DNA from: Poecilobothrus nobilitatus
Taxonomy: Eukaryota; Arthropoda; Insecta; Diptera; Dolichopodidae
Assembly: GCA_947095535.1 (NCBI GenBank)
Contig: OX352773.1
Span: 253,665,590 to 253,729,589 of the forward strand
Length of the DNA: 64,000 bases
Direction: 5' to 3'
Shown one piece after another: positions 46,921-58,551 of the stretch. How positions within the stretch are numbered: position 1 is the first letter of the stretch; each line of letters starts with the position of its first letter. The notes beneath the pieces are model-generated. The model made no database searches. It saw only the letters and a list, made by a program, of their open reading frames with translations, and was not told the DNA's origin. The position numbers and the translations under genes are program-made.

Positions 46921-48055
46921 GTCATAGACTGTAACACAAGTGATTGTGCATCATTTGGTAAGTTCCCTATTTGAATTATTTATAAAAAACAGTTATAAAA
47001 ACTAACTAAAAACTTTTTAGGATATTTTTAGTCGTGGTAAAGTTTTAGTGGATTTTTTGTTTTCTTTTCATATATCTTTTAATAGAAATGTAATTTTTTT
47101 ACATTGAAAATTCTTTTTTTTTAGTGAAAATAAGCGAAATGTAAAGGAAAAAGGAATAAAACAAAAAAAAGAAGGAAGACAAGGTTAAAAATTCCATTTT
47201 AAGAAATAAAAAGAGGGCAGTCAAAGCAAAGTAAAATATTATAGTATAAAAAGAAAAGAAAATTGTAATAAAACAGTATAAACATATTACATGACTAATA
47301 AAACTCTCATAAGATGATAGAATGCCTTAAAAATTTATAAAGGCAAGTAAAAGTTAAAAGTTGAAACTAAAGTGAAAACTATATTATAAATACAATAAAA
47401 TTTTTTAATTTAATTTTATTCCTGTTCGTTTGCTCAAATTGGCTTGTTTTTCATATTATATCTACATATTTTTCTAAAGTATCGTAAGCACACGATGACG
47501 CCACTTATTGTTATAGAATACGTTTTCAAAAGTGATATCCCAAGACGATAATAACCTAAATAAAAATTCACTAACCTTCTAATTTCCATTCTGTTCTGAT
47601 CTGATCTGATCTGATCATGATATTCTGTTGATCTGATCTGATCACAGAAAAAAAGCGATTGTGAACAGGTCAGATCTATGTCGACATTTTGAACCTTTAT
47701 TTAGTTCGATAATACCATTTTTTTTAGTATATTTGTGATTCGGACGTCCGAAGGTGAACTGGGGTATATATTAAAAAAAAATCGAAAACAACTTTATAAT
47801 CGTAAAATTGATCATATAAAATTTTTGTTCACTATTAAAAAAAAACTTAAGCTATAAAATATTAAATTAGGCTAGGACTAGATATTAGACGGTGGTATTT
47901 TGAAACTCTTAACTTAGAATTGAAAATTAAAATAGGAATAAGAATAAGTCTAGATTAATCTTTTTATAATAGAAAAATTTGTTTAACAATGAAATAATAA
48001 TGTAAATAAAATATAACAAATCAATAATACCGTTATTGGCATGACGATCTTGGAT
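46921..48055. other. Unassigned; (TCTGA)n microsatellite at 47593-47643
   Basis: TCTGATCTGATCTGATCTGATC and a second short run 13 bp later form an interrupted pentanucleotide repeat. Otherwise AT-rich without supported features. Confidence 0.45.
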
Positions 48056-48059
48056 TTTT

Positions 48060-48165
48060 GAAAGTTACTTAGGCTTATATTTTTACTCGTAGAAATATTA
48101 ATTTACGGGTATATTAAAATAGATCTTCCGTTTGTAAGCCATAAAAATAAGCGAGATACCATAAT
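48060..48165 (-). repeat. Tail fragment of a family-1-like element
   Basis: TTTACGGGTATATTAAAATAG, in part, TCCGTTTGTAAGCCATAAAA and AATAAGCGAGATACC match the tail at 9205-9270. Only about 100 bp survive. Confidence 0.4.
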
Positions 48166-50873
48166 ATTATGTGTTAACTAAAGTGTGTGAATCGTTGGAA
48201 CATATAGGTAAATCCAAGATGTACTCAAACAAAAATATTTAATTAATATTGAAAAATATTAGTATCAACTTATTTATATGCCAATTGTAGTCTTTTGGCA
48301 TAACGCAGATTCTCTAAACCATTTGCAATTTGTTAAAATAATGAGTAGTTCAGTAAATAATATCATAATAGGGATAGCATCAAAAATCAGACGGATTTTT
48401 ACAGTTGACAAGGGCAACTGATTTTCTTCGTTTATTTTATTACACTTTCCAAAACAAATAGGTCCTTTTTATAGGTAAGAATTTTCTATTTCTTTTTATA
48501 ATTTTATAGTTTGTAAAATTTTAATATGTCATATTGACTTGGATTTTGTTTTGAAGAATATTTTTTTTGAAAAGGTGATTTTGAAATTTTTTTTTTCATA
48601 TGATATTAAAATTTTCTGAAATACAACCGAAAAAAATTTCAAATATGTATATTTAAAGTTGACCCTTCGGAAAAGACATTTTTAATTTCAAAGTGCATTA
48701 AAATTATTATTACGAAGTCTTAAAATAGCATACTGCATAACAAAATTATTTTAAGATGTTTGACCCGTCTGGTACATAATTTAAAAACTTGAAGAAACCT
48801 GAAACGTAAATAAATCTTTTTAGGAAAACTTTTAATTATTTATATTTAATCAATGGAAATAGATATGGAACAGATCAATGGAAATAGATATGGTATATTA
48901 ATACGAGTTTCTGGCTGCGTACGATCAATGGACAATGAATAAAGAACTAATATTGAAATTTGCTGATATTACAAAAGTTGCTCCGAAAGGATTGCACTAT
49001 TTCTAAATATTCATTAAATGATTTGACTTGAGATGACTTTATTAGTTGTGGAGTTAAAAAATGTTCTTTTTTTCAAAAAAATTGTTTTCTTACCTATTGT
49101 TATAATTTATAACTTATGTTATGAATATTTTTCTAACCGTTACTAAAGATATATATTGATACTTTCGTTTTCTCTGCAGATTCCACCCTAATGTTTAGTG
49201 AGCTATTGTATGGGCTACTTTTCTTAACCAAAAGTTTCGGGACAATGCATTCTTGTTTTGTCAGCAACAATATATATCTATTTTGGCAATATTCTTCTAA
49301 GTCATAAACTCTTAAGCATTTATGCCACCATTTATGAATGAGTGCTGTTTGTCGATACTTGACTGCGCGTTTCGCCCTCAAATAGTTGAAGTGATTTTAC
49401 ACATAAGTTAAATTAATATCCTTATTTTAGTTTCTGTAGTTAAATGTGAGCATCTCTATACTAACGTTAATTTGCCAAAAGAGTTTTATATAATTCTTAC
49501 TTGATTAAATCCATTTTCTACACCTTCATTTGTTCTTCCATTTGTTGTAATTATACTACAATTTAATAAGGTTATTGAAGCCTAAATCATCTTCTTTTAA
49601 TAATGATCGATTTTTAGTTGTTGGTTGCTTGTAGTATTTTCTTAATGATATTCTTCAGATTTATTTTTGTCCCCAACTTATTTCACCTTGATGCTTAACT
49701 CATGTCTTTATTATAAGTTGTTAACTTAGATATAGTAATTGTACAGGAATCTTGTTTCCATATACTCATACATATACAAGATCATCTGAATTTTTTTATT
49801 GTTTCATTGATCGAGGCAACCCGGCTCCTTTCCGAAATCAAGTTGTTCTTCTCTTAAATTAGAAACTGTGATGTCTCGGTAATTTTTATATTCCTTTATT
49901 CATGTTTTTAGAATTTGATTATAATTCTTGTTTTTTGAAGTTTTTTTCAAGTTTGATTATATGATTCTTTAAATGCATTTCATTGCGTGAACCTGTTTTC
50001 GACAAGTACTTGACATAGATTTACTTTATGTGATTGCTTATGATCTTCGTTTGATGTTATTGAGGAACGCAAAGAGCATCTTCAATATTAACCTTAAGGT
50101 TATAATAGTCATCCGCGATTAACTTTGATCAGCTGATTAGATGTTATGTTTTTATTTGACAGGTTATTGTTTTATTGTGTACCAGAGCATATTATTTATT
50201 CTGGTAATTTTTTTTCTACTTTTACTATTATGATGTTATAGAATTTTATAACATCATCCTCTTATATTTTCTGTTAAGTATATAATATGTATTATGATTG
50301 CTGCAATACAAATTTCGATCTTAGTGTTCTTTTTTCATTAATTAAGTTCCACGCAGCATTCGACCGTTACCATTATTTTATCTCTTACTGTTCCTATGAT
50401 CCCATTTCTATTCTGACAGGACAGTTATTTAATTGTATTAGAATGTCTAATTGAATGTAATAAACCGAAATGATGACATTTGATCTCATTTTAAAATTTC
50501 TAGAAAATATCGCAATATACCTAGTATAGAAAATAGAATTTATATTTTATGTTTAAAAATCAATTTAAATAAATATTAAAATATTATTTGAATGAACATT
50601 TTCTGAGATAAATCAAAATATCTACTTTAAATCATATCAAATGGCTTTGCTTTTGTAGTAAATATGGATTTCTTACCTTTTTACCAAAATTTCTTGCATT
50701 ATTTATATAATATTATATTTACTTATAGGCTGATCCACATCAAAAAAAAAAAAAATGGTTTTATTTACTATGATAATAATAATAATAATAAATATAATAA
50801 TAAATTTAATAAATTTTTATTAGACCGTATTTTCCATTTTAAAAAACTTTCCAAAAGTTAAAAATAAATAAAA
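48166..50873. other. Unassigned; somewhat less A/T-biased at 48840-50470
   Basis: This stretch has few homopolymer runs compared with its neighbours. A minus-strand frame at 49133-49381 (82 codons) encodes a peptide with HKWWHKCLRVYDLEEYCQNR and looks less like random AT-rich translation than other frames here. I do not recognise it, and see no splice signals or neighbours to support a gene. A (TAA)n-type microsatellite lies at 50770-50810. Confidence 0.35.
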
Positions 50874-51410
50874 ACGAGGAAGAGTGCAGTAGAGTAGACT
50901 GTGTCAACTCTGGGATACCCGTATGAACGTAATATATCCTGTTTCTGTAAAACTTGATCATCTTTTAAAAACATTCAGATGTTTTAGTACCGAACTACAG
51001 AGATATATTTATGTAAATTGTGGAGTTGTATGACAGCTACCTGAATCTATTGCGCCTAGCTTCATTAAGTTCCAAACCTGGCTTGAATAGATACTGAGTT
51101 ATTTCTATATAAAGATAGAAGTTGTATGGCAGCTACTCGAACCCGCCGACCGAAAATGTTGCATTTAAATAGCAAAACTAACAATTTTGCAAAAGTGCCG
51201 TAAAAAAAATTTCAGCCTCCTAGCTCCTTTATTTTTTGAGTTATCGTACGGACGGACGGACGGACGGACGTACATGGCTTAATCGACTCAGAATTCGATT
51301 CTGAGCCGATCCATACCTTTGACACTATATCTAGCTCGACTCCTTTAAGGTGTCACAAACGTAATGGCAAATTTATTATACCCTTGAACATAGTTCATAC
51401 GAGTATAAAA
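50874..51410 (+). mobile_element. Family-1 element, short internally deleted copy
   Basis: Head and tail are nearly identical to those at 35942-37580, including GGATACCCGTATGAACG and the terminal GTTCATACGAGTATAAAA hairpin, but most of the tandem array is missing. The deletion joins TTCATTAAGTTCC to AAACCTGGCTTGAATAG. The tail has a (CGGA)n tract of five units. Confidence 0.8.
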
Positions 51411-51928
51411 ATTTTAGGAAAATATTTAGGAAAATTTTTTTATTATAATAATTTATTCTTTTAGTGCACTATAAACTAGCATGTAAAATTCGGTATTTGT
51501 TAAAAATTCAGATTACAGATTCTTTATGTTAAAACTAAAACTTTAAAGTAGGTGAGTGAGATGTAAGTTTGTTGGGTTCATATTTGAATTTTAAAATTTT
51601 TTTATTTCTTTAGACTTTTCATCTTCTCTTGTTTTTCATCTTCTCTTGTTTTTCATTTATGTAACATTATATTTGTTTATGAAATGTGCTTTTGTATTTT
51701 AAACTGGTTTTTATATTTTAAGCATATCCTTTTGTGCAATAAATTTTTTTTTTTTATTTACTTTTTTTGTTTCATTTTCATTTCAAAAAAAAGGAGTAAA
51801 ACAAAAATTTTTTTCTTTTAGACAAAAAATAAAATAAAAAAATATCATTTATTTTTCTGTGGTGATCCCTTTAGAATAAATGATAGCCGTAAGCGTTACT
51901 TGGGTTTAATGTATATATATATATGTAT

Positions 51929-51960
<32 letters not shown>

Positions 51961-52698
51961 TCTTAAAGAAATTGTTGTATTTTTTTTTTTTTTTCAAAAC
52001 CAAAATAGTGTTTTAATAGTTTTAAGAAAATAAAAGTAATGTTTTGTATCAGATATCAGTTGTAGTTATCCATATTAGAATTATAGGAAATTTCTTTCAT
52101 GAACTTATCATCAAGAATGAAAGTAGGTATATGTATAGTAAGAAATTACCTAAAAATGCTTGTAAAGTCTTTTAAAATATTTTTTTTTTGTATTGTTAAA
52201 ACATTAAACCAATTATTTAAAATATACAGTCCATCATCTTTTAATCCTTTATAATGTCCGCTGGTAGATATTTATGCCTTTTATTAAAACATCTTAAATT
52301 GGACAATGATGCAGTACTTAAGTTATTAACATTTCTGTTGAAATATTTCGGCTTCAAATACCAGTTAGATTATATTCAAATAAATAGAAGAGTAAAGAAT
52401 CATAACAAATTGTAACATGTTTTGAGCCTTAAAATCATATTTTAAATTTTGGGTATAAAAGTTTCGGGTAAAATTCAGTATCTACTTTTAAAATTTTATG
52501 ATGTATAGTGTTGGTACGTATAGTATTGGGTTAGTATTAATTTTTTAGCGACGATAATATTGTGTACAAGTAATATATTATGGTTAAAAAAAATTGATAA
52601 AACTGAACTTAAAAAATTTTTAAAATATCATAAGTCCAAAATATTAGAAATTATGGCCTATAACTTTTCTTATGAACGAAATTTAGTAGGAATACTAT
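51411..52698. other. Unassigned AT-rich sequence
   Basis: Includes (TA)n runs at 51911-51950 and TCATCTTCTCTTGTTTT repeated twice near 51620-51650. No gene evidence. Confidence 0.45.
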
Positions 52699-52999
52699 TT
52701 TTATACTCGCATAAACATAGTTCAAGAGTGAAATAATTTGCCATTACGTTTGTAATACTTTAAATGAAATGTAATTTATATGAAAAAGTATAAATTCTGA
52801 TTAGATTTAGGTGTATGTTATGTGAATCTGTTTTATGGGAACAACTTGTGTAAAATTTGGTTAGTTTGGCGCAACGGAGTCGAGTATTTGTGAGTAAACA
52901 ATTCCGAAATTTACATAAATTTTATAGAAACATCATAAATTGTGTTAGTACAGATATCCTTTAATTAACTCAGTCAACTCTACCCTCTTTCTTGTTTTG
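52699..52999 (-). mobile_element. Decayed short family-1 copy
   Basis: The plus strand begins TTTTTATACTCGCATAAACA, continues TTGCCATTACGTTTGTAATAC and ends ACTCTACCCTCTTTCTTG followed by TTTT. On the minus strand the head is therefore AAAACAAGAAAGAGGGTAG, intermediate between the family-1 and family-2 heads. Confidence 0.6.
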
Positions 53000-54195
53000 T
53001 CTAATAGTTTTTTTTTTTAAATCCTAAATGTTTTTCCTGTTAAACATAATAGAAATAGATTCAACTAATATATTCATATTTTTTTTTTTGTTTTGAAAAT
53101 TGATATAATAATAAAATAAATATAAAAATATAAAAAGAAACGTTTTTCTATTCAATTTCAGATTTTTATTTTGTACAATGGCCTAAAGATTTAAAAAGAA
53201 AAAGGGGATAACTATAATATTTCGTTTTATTATCATTTTCAAAAAAATGTTATATTTTACAGGTTTTGGATTATCCTATAATTTTTTTTTTATATATTCT
53301 GTGTTCCAAAGTCTAATTTTCAATAGATAGAAAGGTATTTTTTTTATTGCTGATAATTTATAGTTAGATGTAATTTTAGATTTCGAAAAAAATATAAAAT
53401 TTATACGGGTTAACCTTGAATTTATAAAATTAAAGTTGATAAAAAATGAAGATATGGAATTTAGGTGAAAATTAAGATTTTTATAAATAAATATAAAAAA
53501 TTTTTAAACCCTTAAGATAAGTAAAATAATACAATATATATTTTATCTGATTTTAATTTACTAAAAAAAATTTACATTAAGAATAAAAAAAGAATTTCGT
53601 ATTATTTTTATGAAATAAAGTTAAAGTTTTATAAAATTGGTTAAAAAGTCAATAAATCGTTTTAATATGAGATTAAAACTAACAATTAAGTATTTTTTTT
53701 TTAATTTGAAATCTGTCGAATTCTTAAAATTTATATTAATTTATAGAATAATAAATTACACTACACTAATTCTTACAGAATTTTTAAAAATAGATATTAA
53801 TAGTAAGATTAATGTTCTAATTGCAATCCTATCATCAGTCCTCTACAAGCTTACGAGAGATCTCTTACCTAAAAATAAAAAAAAGTCTGAAAAGAGAGGA
53901 ATTTCAAGAATGCTAATCAGAATGACGGCAAAATGAAAGCACTCTCATAAGCTGGAGTAATGCAGTTGGCTACAACATTCAATTATGATTAAAAGAGAGA
54001 GATAGATGTATTTATAAAAACAAAATTCGTATATGGAGTCAAAAAAAAATTTTTGTTGGAAGAACGATTATCGAAAAAGTCTGCAATAGTCGACATTCAA
54101 CATCTGCTATAAAAAGTATTTAGTTTTAGCCAAATGTTGTAAATAAGTTCAACTATAATCACTTTTAATATTTATTATAATATAACAAACATAAT
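53000..54195. other. Unassigned AT-rich sequence
   Basis: A 99-codon plus-strand frame at 53637-53936 is K/I/L/N-rich, with a KKNKKKSEKRG stretch and no recognisable domain. I do not call it a gene. Confidence 0.4.
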
Positions 54196-54199
54196 TTTT

Positions 54200-54443
54200 T
54201 TTTTTTGTTTTTTTACGAGGGTTGGTGGAAAACTTGAAAGTCACCAAGAGGAAGTGCACGTGGTTCCTCAAGGTAGTGTTGGACTTTAACCAACAAAAAC
54301 CACCCCCCTTTTAAAACCAAACTTTAACCTGATGGAACCTTTAATACAAATGTACAGCTTGGTTTTGGGGATATGGATGTGGGAAGGATGGTTTGGGAAA
54401 TTGGAATTGCGAAATTTGGGATTATGGGGTATTATGGGAGATA
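54200..54443 (-). mobile_element. LINE 3' tail, copy 2 (strongly 5'-truncated)
   Basis: The words ACGAGGGTTGGTGGAAAAC, GTTGGACTTTAACCAAC, AACCACCCCCC and TGTACAGCTTGGTTTTG match the 3' UTR of the LINE at 6072-6692. The poly-A tail is seen as a T run at 54198-54218. No coding sequence remains. Confidence 0.75.
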
Positions 54444-55937
54444 ATTAAATAATTTAAGTTTTCTCCTTTGCAGTTGATTAAAAAAATATTAATATTAGAA
54501 ACTTATAAAAATTCTGTCACTTTATTTAGTGATCAGAATAATATAAAACACTTTGTATTAATACTATAGTGTTTTCAAGTTTAAAAACTGTTTTCAAGAC
54601 GTAGAGACGAATGTAACAATTTTGATTTTTTTTTTAAATATAAGAAGAACTCGATTAAGAAAAAATAAGATGAAAACCATCAGTTTTGAAAAATTTAATA
54701 AAGCCCAACAAATTCAACTAATTGATCTTGAGTGATCTTTCTGGAAGGAAGCAAATTTTCGTATAATTGCATTAGCTCGGGGAGAGTTCGCTATATTATA
54801 AAATATCTGATATGCATGAAGTTTGCAATGCAAGGAGTTTCCCAAGAAATATGCCGTGTATAGTAAAAAGAGAACTTTAAGTTTTAAAATATTTCCATTT
54901 AGTATTACAAAAATTGTTTTATGAAACAAGAATATTATGACGATGTTATTTCTTTATCTGTAAAAAATCGATAGCATATTAATAATGACAAAAGCTGCCA
55001 ACTTAGTACTGTCAAAATTTACGATTCTTTATAATATCTGTATTTCAGTGTTGCATTTTCTAAAACTAGCAACTTCTTGCATCTTTTATAAAGGTCTACT
55101 CTTGTATCAATCATAAATCTGAAAAAAAAAAAAATTAAATTGTGCTGTTGGAATATTGTCGGAGGGAAAGTAAAATTGTAGAGAATGGAATTATGTTATT
55201 AGTCGAATTGTTTCTAGTGGTATATTTGTAGAAAAACTAGTCTAGAAATAGAAATCTTACTTATAACTACCAACAAACTTTTTTTGTAGTAACCCGTTTC
55301 GACATGGAAACCATTAAAAACTTTTTAGTTTTTTGGTTCCTGACCCTATATTTTTATTGTTTTCCGCAATTGTTGAGGTATTACAAATGAATAAGAGTTG
55401 TCCTCACCCAACGACTTTACTGAAAATATATGATTCCGGATCCTTTTACTAGTTCCAAATCTGTTAAAATCCTTTTCCAAGCGAAATATTCTTATAAGGT
55501 TCTATTGATAAAAATTCATGCCCACGAAACATTTTTATCTGTACAAATGGCGGTATAAAGCAATTTTTGTTGTAGACAATGACTTTTAAATATTTTTTTT
55601 TGTTGTCCGATAAGTATTTGATTTTAAAATTTCCCATGAACTCCAATGTTATACTATTTATTGATATTATAATATTTTAAAAGATTTTATACAAAAAAAA
55701 TTCTAATTTAACAATTCCTAAAAACTTTTGTTTTATTTTTTGGTTTTTCAAATAGTATAATGTCTGTTATTTTTAAATAAATTGATTAAATAAGTTTATT
55801 ATTTCGAATAGATTTAGTCTTAAAATTTCATAGAAAATAGAGAAATAATTATAGCATTAACAAAAGTTTTCTTGAAGTTTGTTAAGATCTTAAATTGACA
55901 TGAATCCGTTTTCAGAATAAAATTTCCTTTTTTTGTC
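54444..55937. other. Unassigned sequence
   Basis: AT-rich with no family match or recognisable coding region. Confidence 0.4.
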
Positions 55938-55948
55938 AGAGAATTTCA

Positions 55949-56958
55949 GTTTTTATACCCGTATGAACTATGTTCAAGGGTATAATAAATTTGCCATTAC
56001 GTTTGTGACACCTTAAAGGAGTCGAGCTAGATATAGTGTCAAAGGTATGGATCGGCTCAGAATCGAATTTTGAGTCGATTAAGCCATGTACGTCCGTCAA
56101 AAAATAAAGGAGCTAGGGGGCTGAAATTTTTTTTACGTCACTTTTGCAAAATTGTTAGTTTTGCTATTTAAATCCAACATTTTCGGTCGGCGGGTTCGAG
56201 TAGCTGCCATACAACTTCTATCTTTATATAGAAATAACTCAGTATCTATTCAAGCCAGGTTTCTGAAATTTTGCAAATTATGATCAAGTTTTATGGCAAC
56301 AACTTCTGTAAAATTTGGTTGTGCTGGTACGGCGGGTTCGGGTAGCTGCCAAACAACTTCTCCGTTTAAATGAGAATAACTCAGTGTTTGTTGAAGCTAG
56401 GAATCTGAAATTTAGTAAAGAGGTGTCGAGTTACATGCCAACAACTTTTCTAAAATTTGGTTGGTCTAGAGCAGCCGGTTCAGGCTTCTAGCACCTTTTG
56501 GAACCTAACGAAGCTAGGCGTCTGAAATTTTGCAAATGATGATCAAGTTTTATGGCAACAACTTTTGTAAAATTTGGTTGTGGTGGTGCGGCGGGTTCGG
56601 GTAGCTGCCATACAACTTCTCCGTTTAAATGAAAATAACTCAGTGTCTATTGAATCTATCTGAAATTTAGTGAAAAAGTGTCGAGTTGCATGCCAAAAAC
56701 TTTTGTAAAATTTGATTGGTCTAAAGCAGCCGGTTCAGGCTTTTTGCATTTCTTGGAACTTAATGAAGCTAGGCGCAATAGATTCGGGTAGCTAACATAC
56801 AACTCCACAATTTACATAAATATATCTCTGTAGTTCGGTACAAAACATCTGAATGTTTTTAAAAGATGATCAAGTTTTATAGAAACAGGATATATTACGT
56901 TCATACGGGTATCCCAGAGTTGACACAGTCTACTCTGCTGCACTCTTCCTCGTTTCTT
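55949..56958 (-). mobile_element. Family-1 element with perfect 11-bp target duplication
   Basis: This is the reverse complement of the family-1 layout: tail hairpin complement TTTTTATACCCGTATGAAC at the left, head complement CACTCTTCCTCGTTTCTT at the right. AGAGAATTTCA flanks it on both sides, at 55938-55948 and 56959-56969, with no mismatch. The (CGGA)n tract has shrunk to almost nothing (TACGTCCGTCAAAAAATAAAG). The array contains two unit types with CGGCGGGTTCGGGTAGCTGCC and CAGCCGGTTCAGGCTT. On the minus strand the 3' end is GGGTATAAAAAC, so an A-rich end abuts the duplication. Confidence 0.85.
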
Positions 56959-56969
56959 AGAGAATTTCA

Positions 56970-57846
56970 TTTTTTTAATCAGTTCTGCTTAAATTTCTAC
57001 AGCAATTTTAAAATATTCAAAATATTTCTGTAGTTTAGTATTTGTTTTATAGATTTGACTTAATATTTTTCAGCAGTTCTACGAATTTTTTCGATTTATT
57101 TTAAATTTTCTTTGTGTTGTTATTATTTAGAGATAAAAATTAGGTATAAACATTTTGCATGAAACAAAAAGTCTTATAATGGCTTGAGTTAATATTTATG
57201 AGTAGATATTTTAGAAAAAAAGGTAAAAAGTAAACTAAAATTTGTTTTCCCAAATTTTTCTTCTGATTAAAATTAAAATAAAGAGTTGTTATAATTAAAG
57301 CTATAACCCAACCTACTTGTATATAGTTCTATATCCTGATTTAAATTGAATTGTTAAAGTAGTATTATATATCTATTATACTGTATTCCAGTTGGAGGTT
57401 TTTCTTTATTAAACTAACATGCTGCTAGAAACCATTTTTTTATGTTCATTTAATCACTCAATGTCTTTTAGTTATATTTTTTCTTTAAAATTAAAATGTT
57501 ATCATGTTTTTTTAAATTAAAAAGACTAAAAACCAAAATAAAGGATAATGCTTCAGTTACATCCATTCTACTTTTTTTCTTTAATTTATATGTTGTCAAG
57601 TTAGTTGTAAAGATCTGTCAGTCTATAATAATTTTTTGCCAAATTGCATGTTAACTAAATTCATTGTCAATATAATTAAAAGGATCTCACACTAGATGTA
57701 CCTACAGGAGGCTTGGAGATGAAGGTATGTACCAGTTCAATATGAAAGCAAATAACTTGGTACAAATTGAGGAAGAGAAACCTATTTACTATACTAAGTT
57801 CAGAGCGTCCTTCGCTGATTTTGGATCAAACAACCTTCACGGATTG
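56970..57846. other. Unassigned AT-rich sequence
   Basis: No gene or family match. Confidence 0.4.
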
Positions 57847-57861
57847 TTGAAGAAATTATAA

Positions 57862-58536
57862 ACAAGGCAGAATGTAAACCAATGGTTTTTAAAAGCAAGC
57901 ATTTCCAAAAGATAATACAAACTGTTTAGAATTGTGATTTGCTTTAAATCCGGAAGACTATATAACTAAGAAAAACCGTTAATGCACTTGAAAATATATT
58001 ATTGAAGCTTTAATTTTTATAGGTTGCCGAAGAAAAATGTCTACAGATGCCTAAATTACAGGTGTTTAAAAATAACAAATTTTCAATTTTTGAGCCCTAA
58101 TAGCTCATAAACAGGGGGTGATCCAAAAAAAATTTCTAAGGTTCTAAAAGTTCTTTCTCATCTCAAAATTTCAAGTCTCTATCTAAAAGCGTACTGCAGT
58201 TATTAAGGAAGAAAAATTATACTAAATTTGGTTTTCACATAACGGTAAATTTAAAAAATGTATATAATTTTGATATTGAATTAAAAAGATAAGGAAAATT
58301 CCTGTCGAATGGCGTTTTCAGATTGAAAAAATTTAAAGCAGAACATGAGTATACGCATTAAAAAGTAGGGCTTTTTCAAAGTTTGAGTGGCAGTAGATCC
58401 GTAATGAAGGGGGAGTACATGAAAAAGTTGTTCTACAATATTAATTTCTTTATGTCACCTAGAGAGGGACGACATAGGGACAGAGTGAAACTTATAGGTA
58501 CATTTTGTCAAAATTTTTTTGGAAATGTGCTAAAAA
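57862..58536 (+). mobile_element. Family-3 element, short copy with probable 15-bp target duplication
   Basis: The head is ACAAGGCAGAATGTAAACC, followed by AAAACCGTTAATGCACTTG, GGTTGCCGAAGAAAA and GTTTTCACATAACGG; the end is GGAAATGTGCTAAAAA. TTGAAGAAATTATAA at 57847-57861 and TTGAAGAATTAATAA at 58537-58551 agree at 13 of 15. Only one internal unit is present and the GGAC tract is lost (ACGACATAGGGACAGAGTG). A 90-codon frame at 58383-58655 spans the end of the element into flanking DNA and is not a conserved gene. Confidence 0.7.
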
Positions 58537-58551
58537 TTGAAGAATTAATAA

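Noticed and set aside
53637..53936. A 99-codon plus-strand open frame.
   Set aside because: Its composition is that of random AT-rich DNA (K, I, L, N, F) with no motif and no supporting context.
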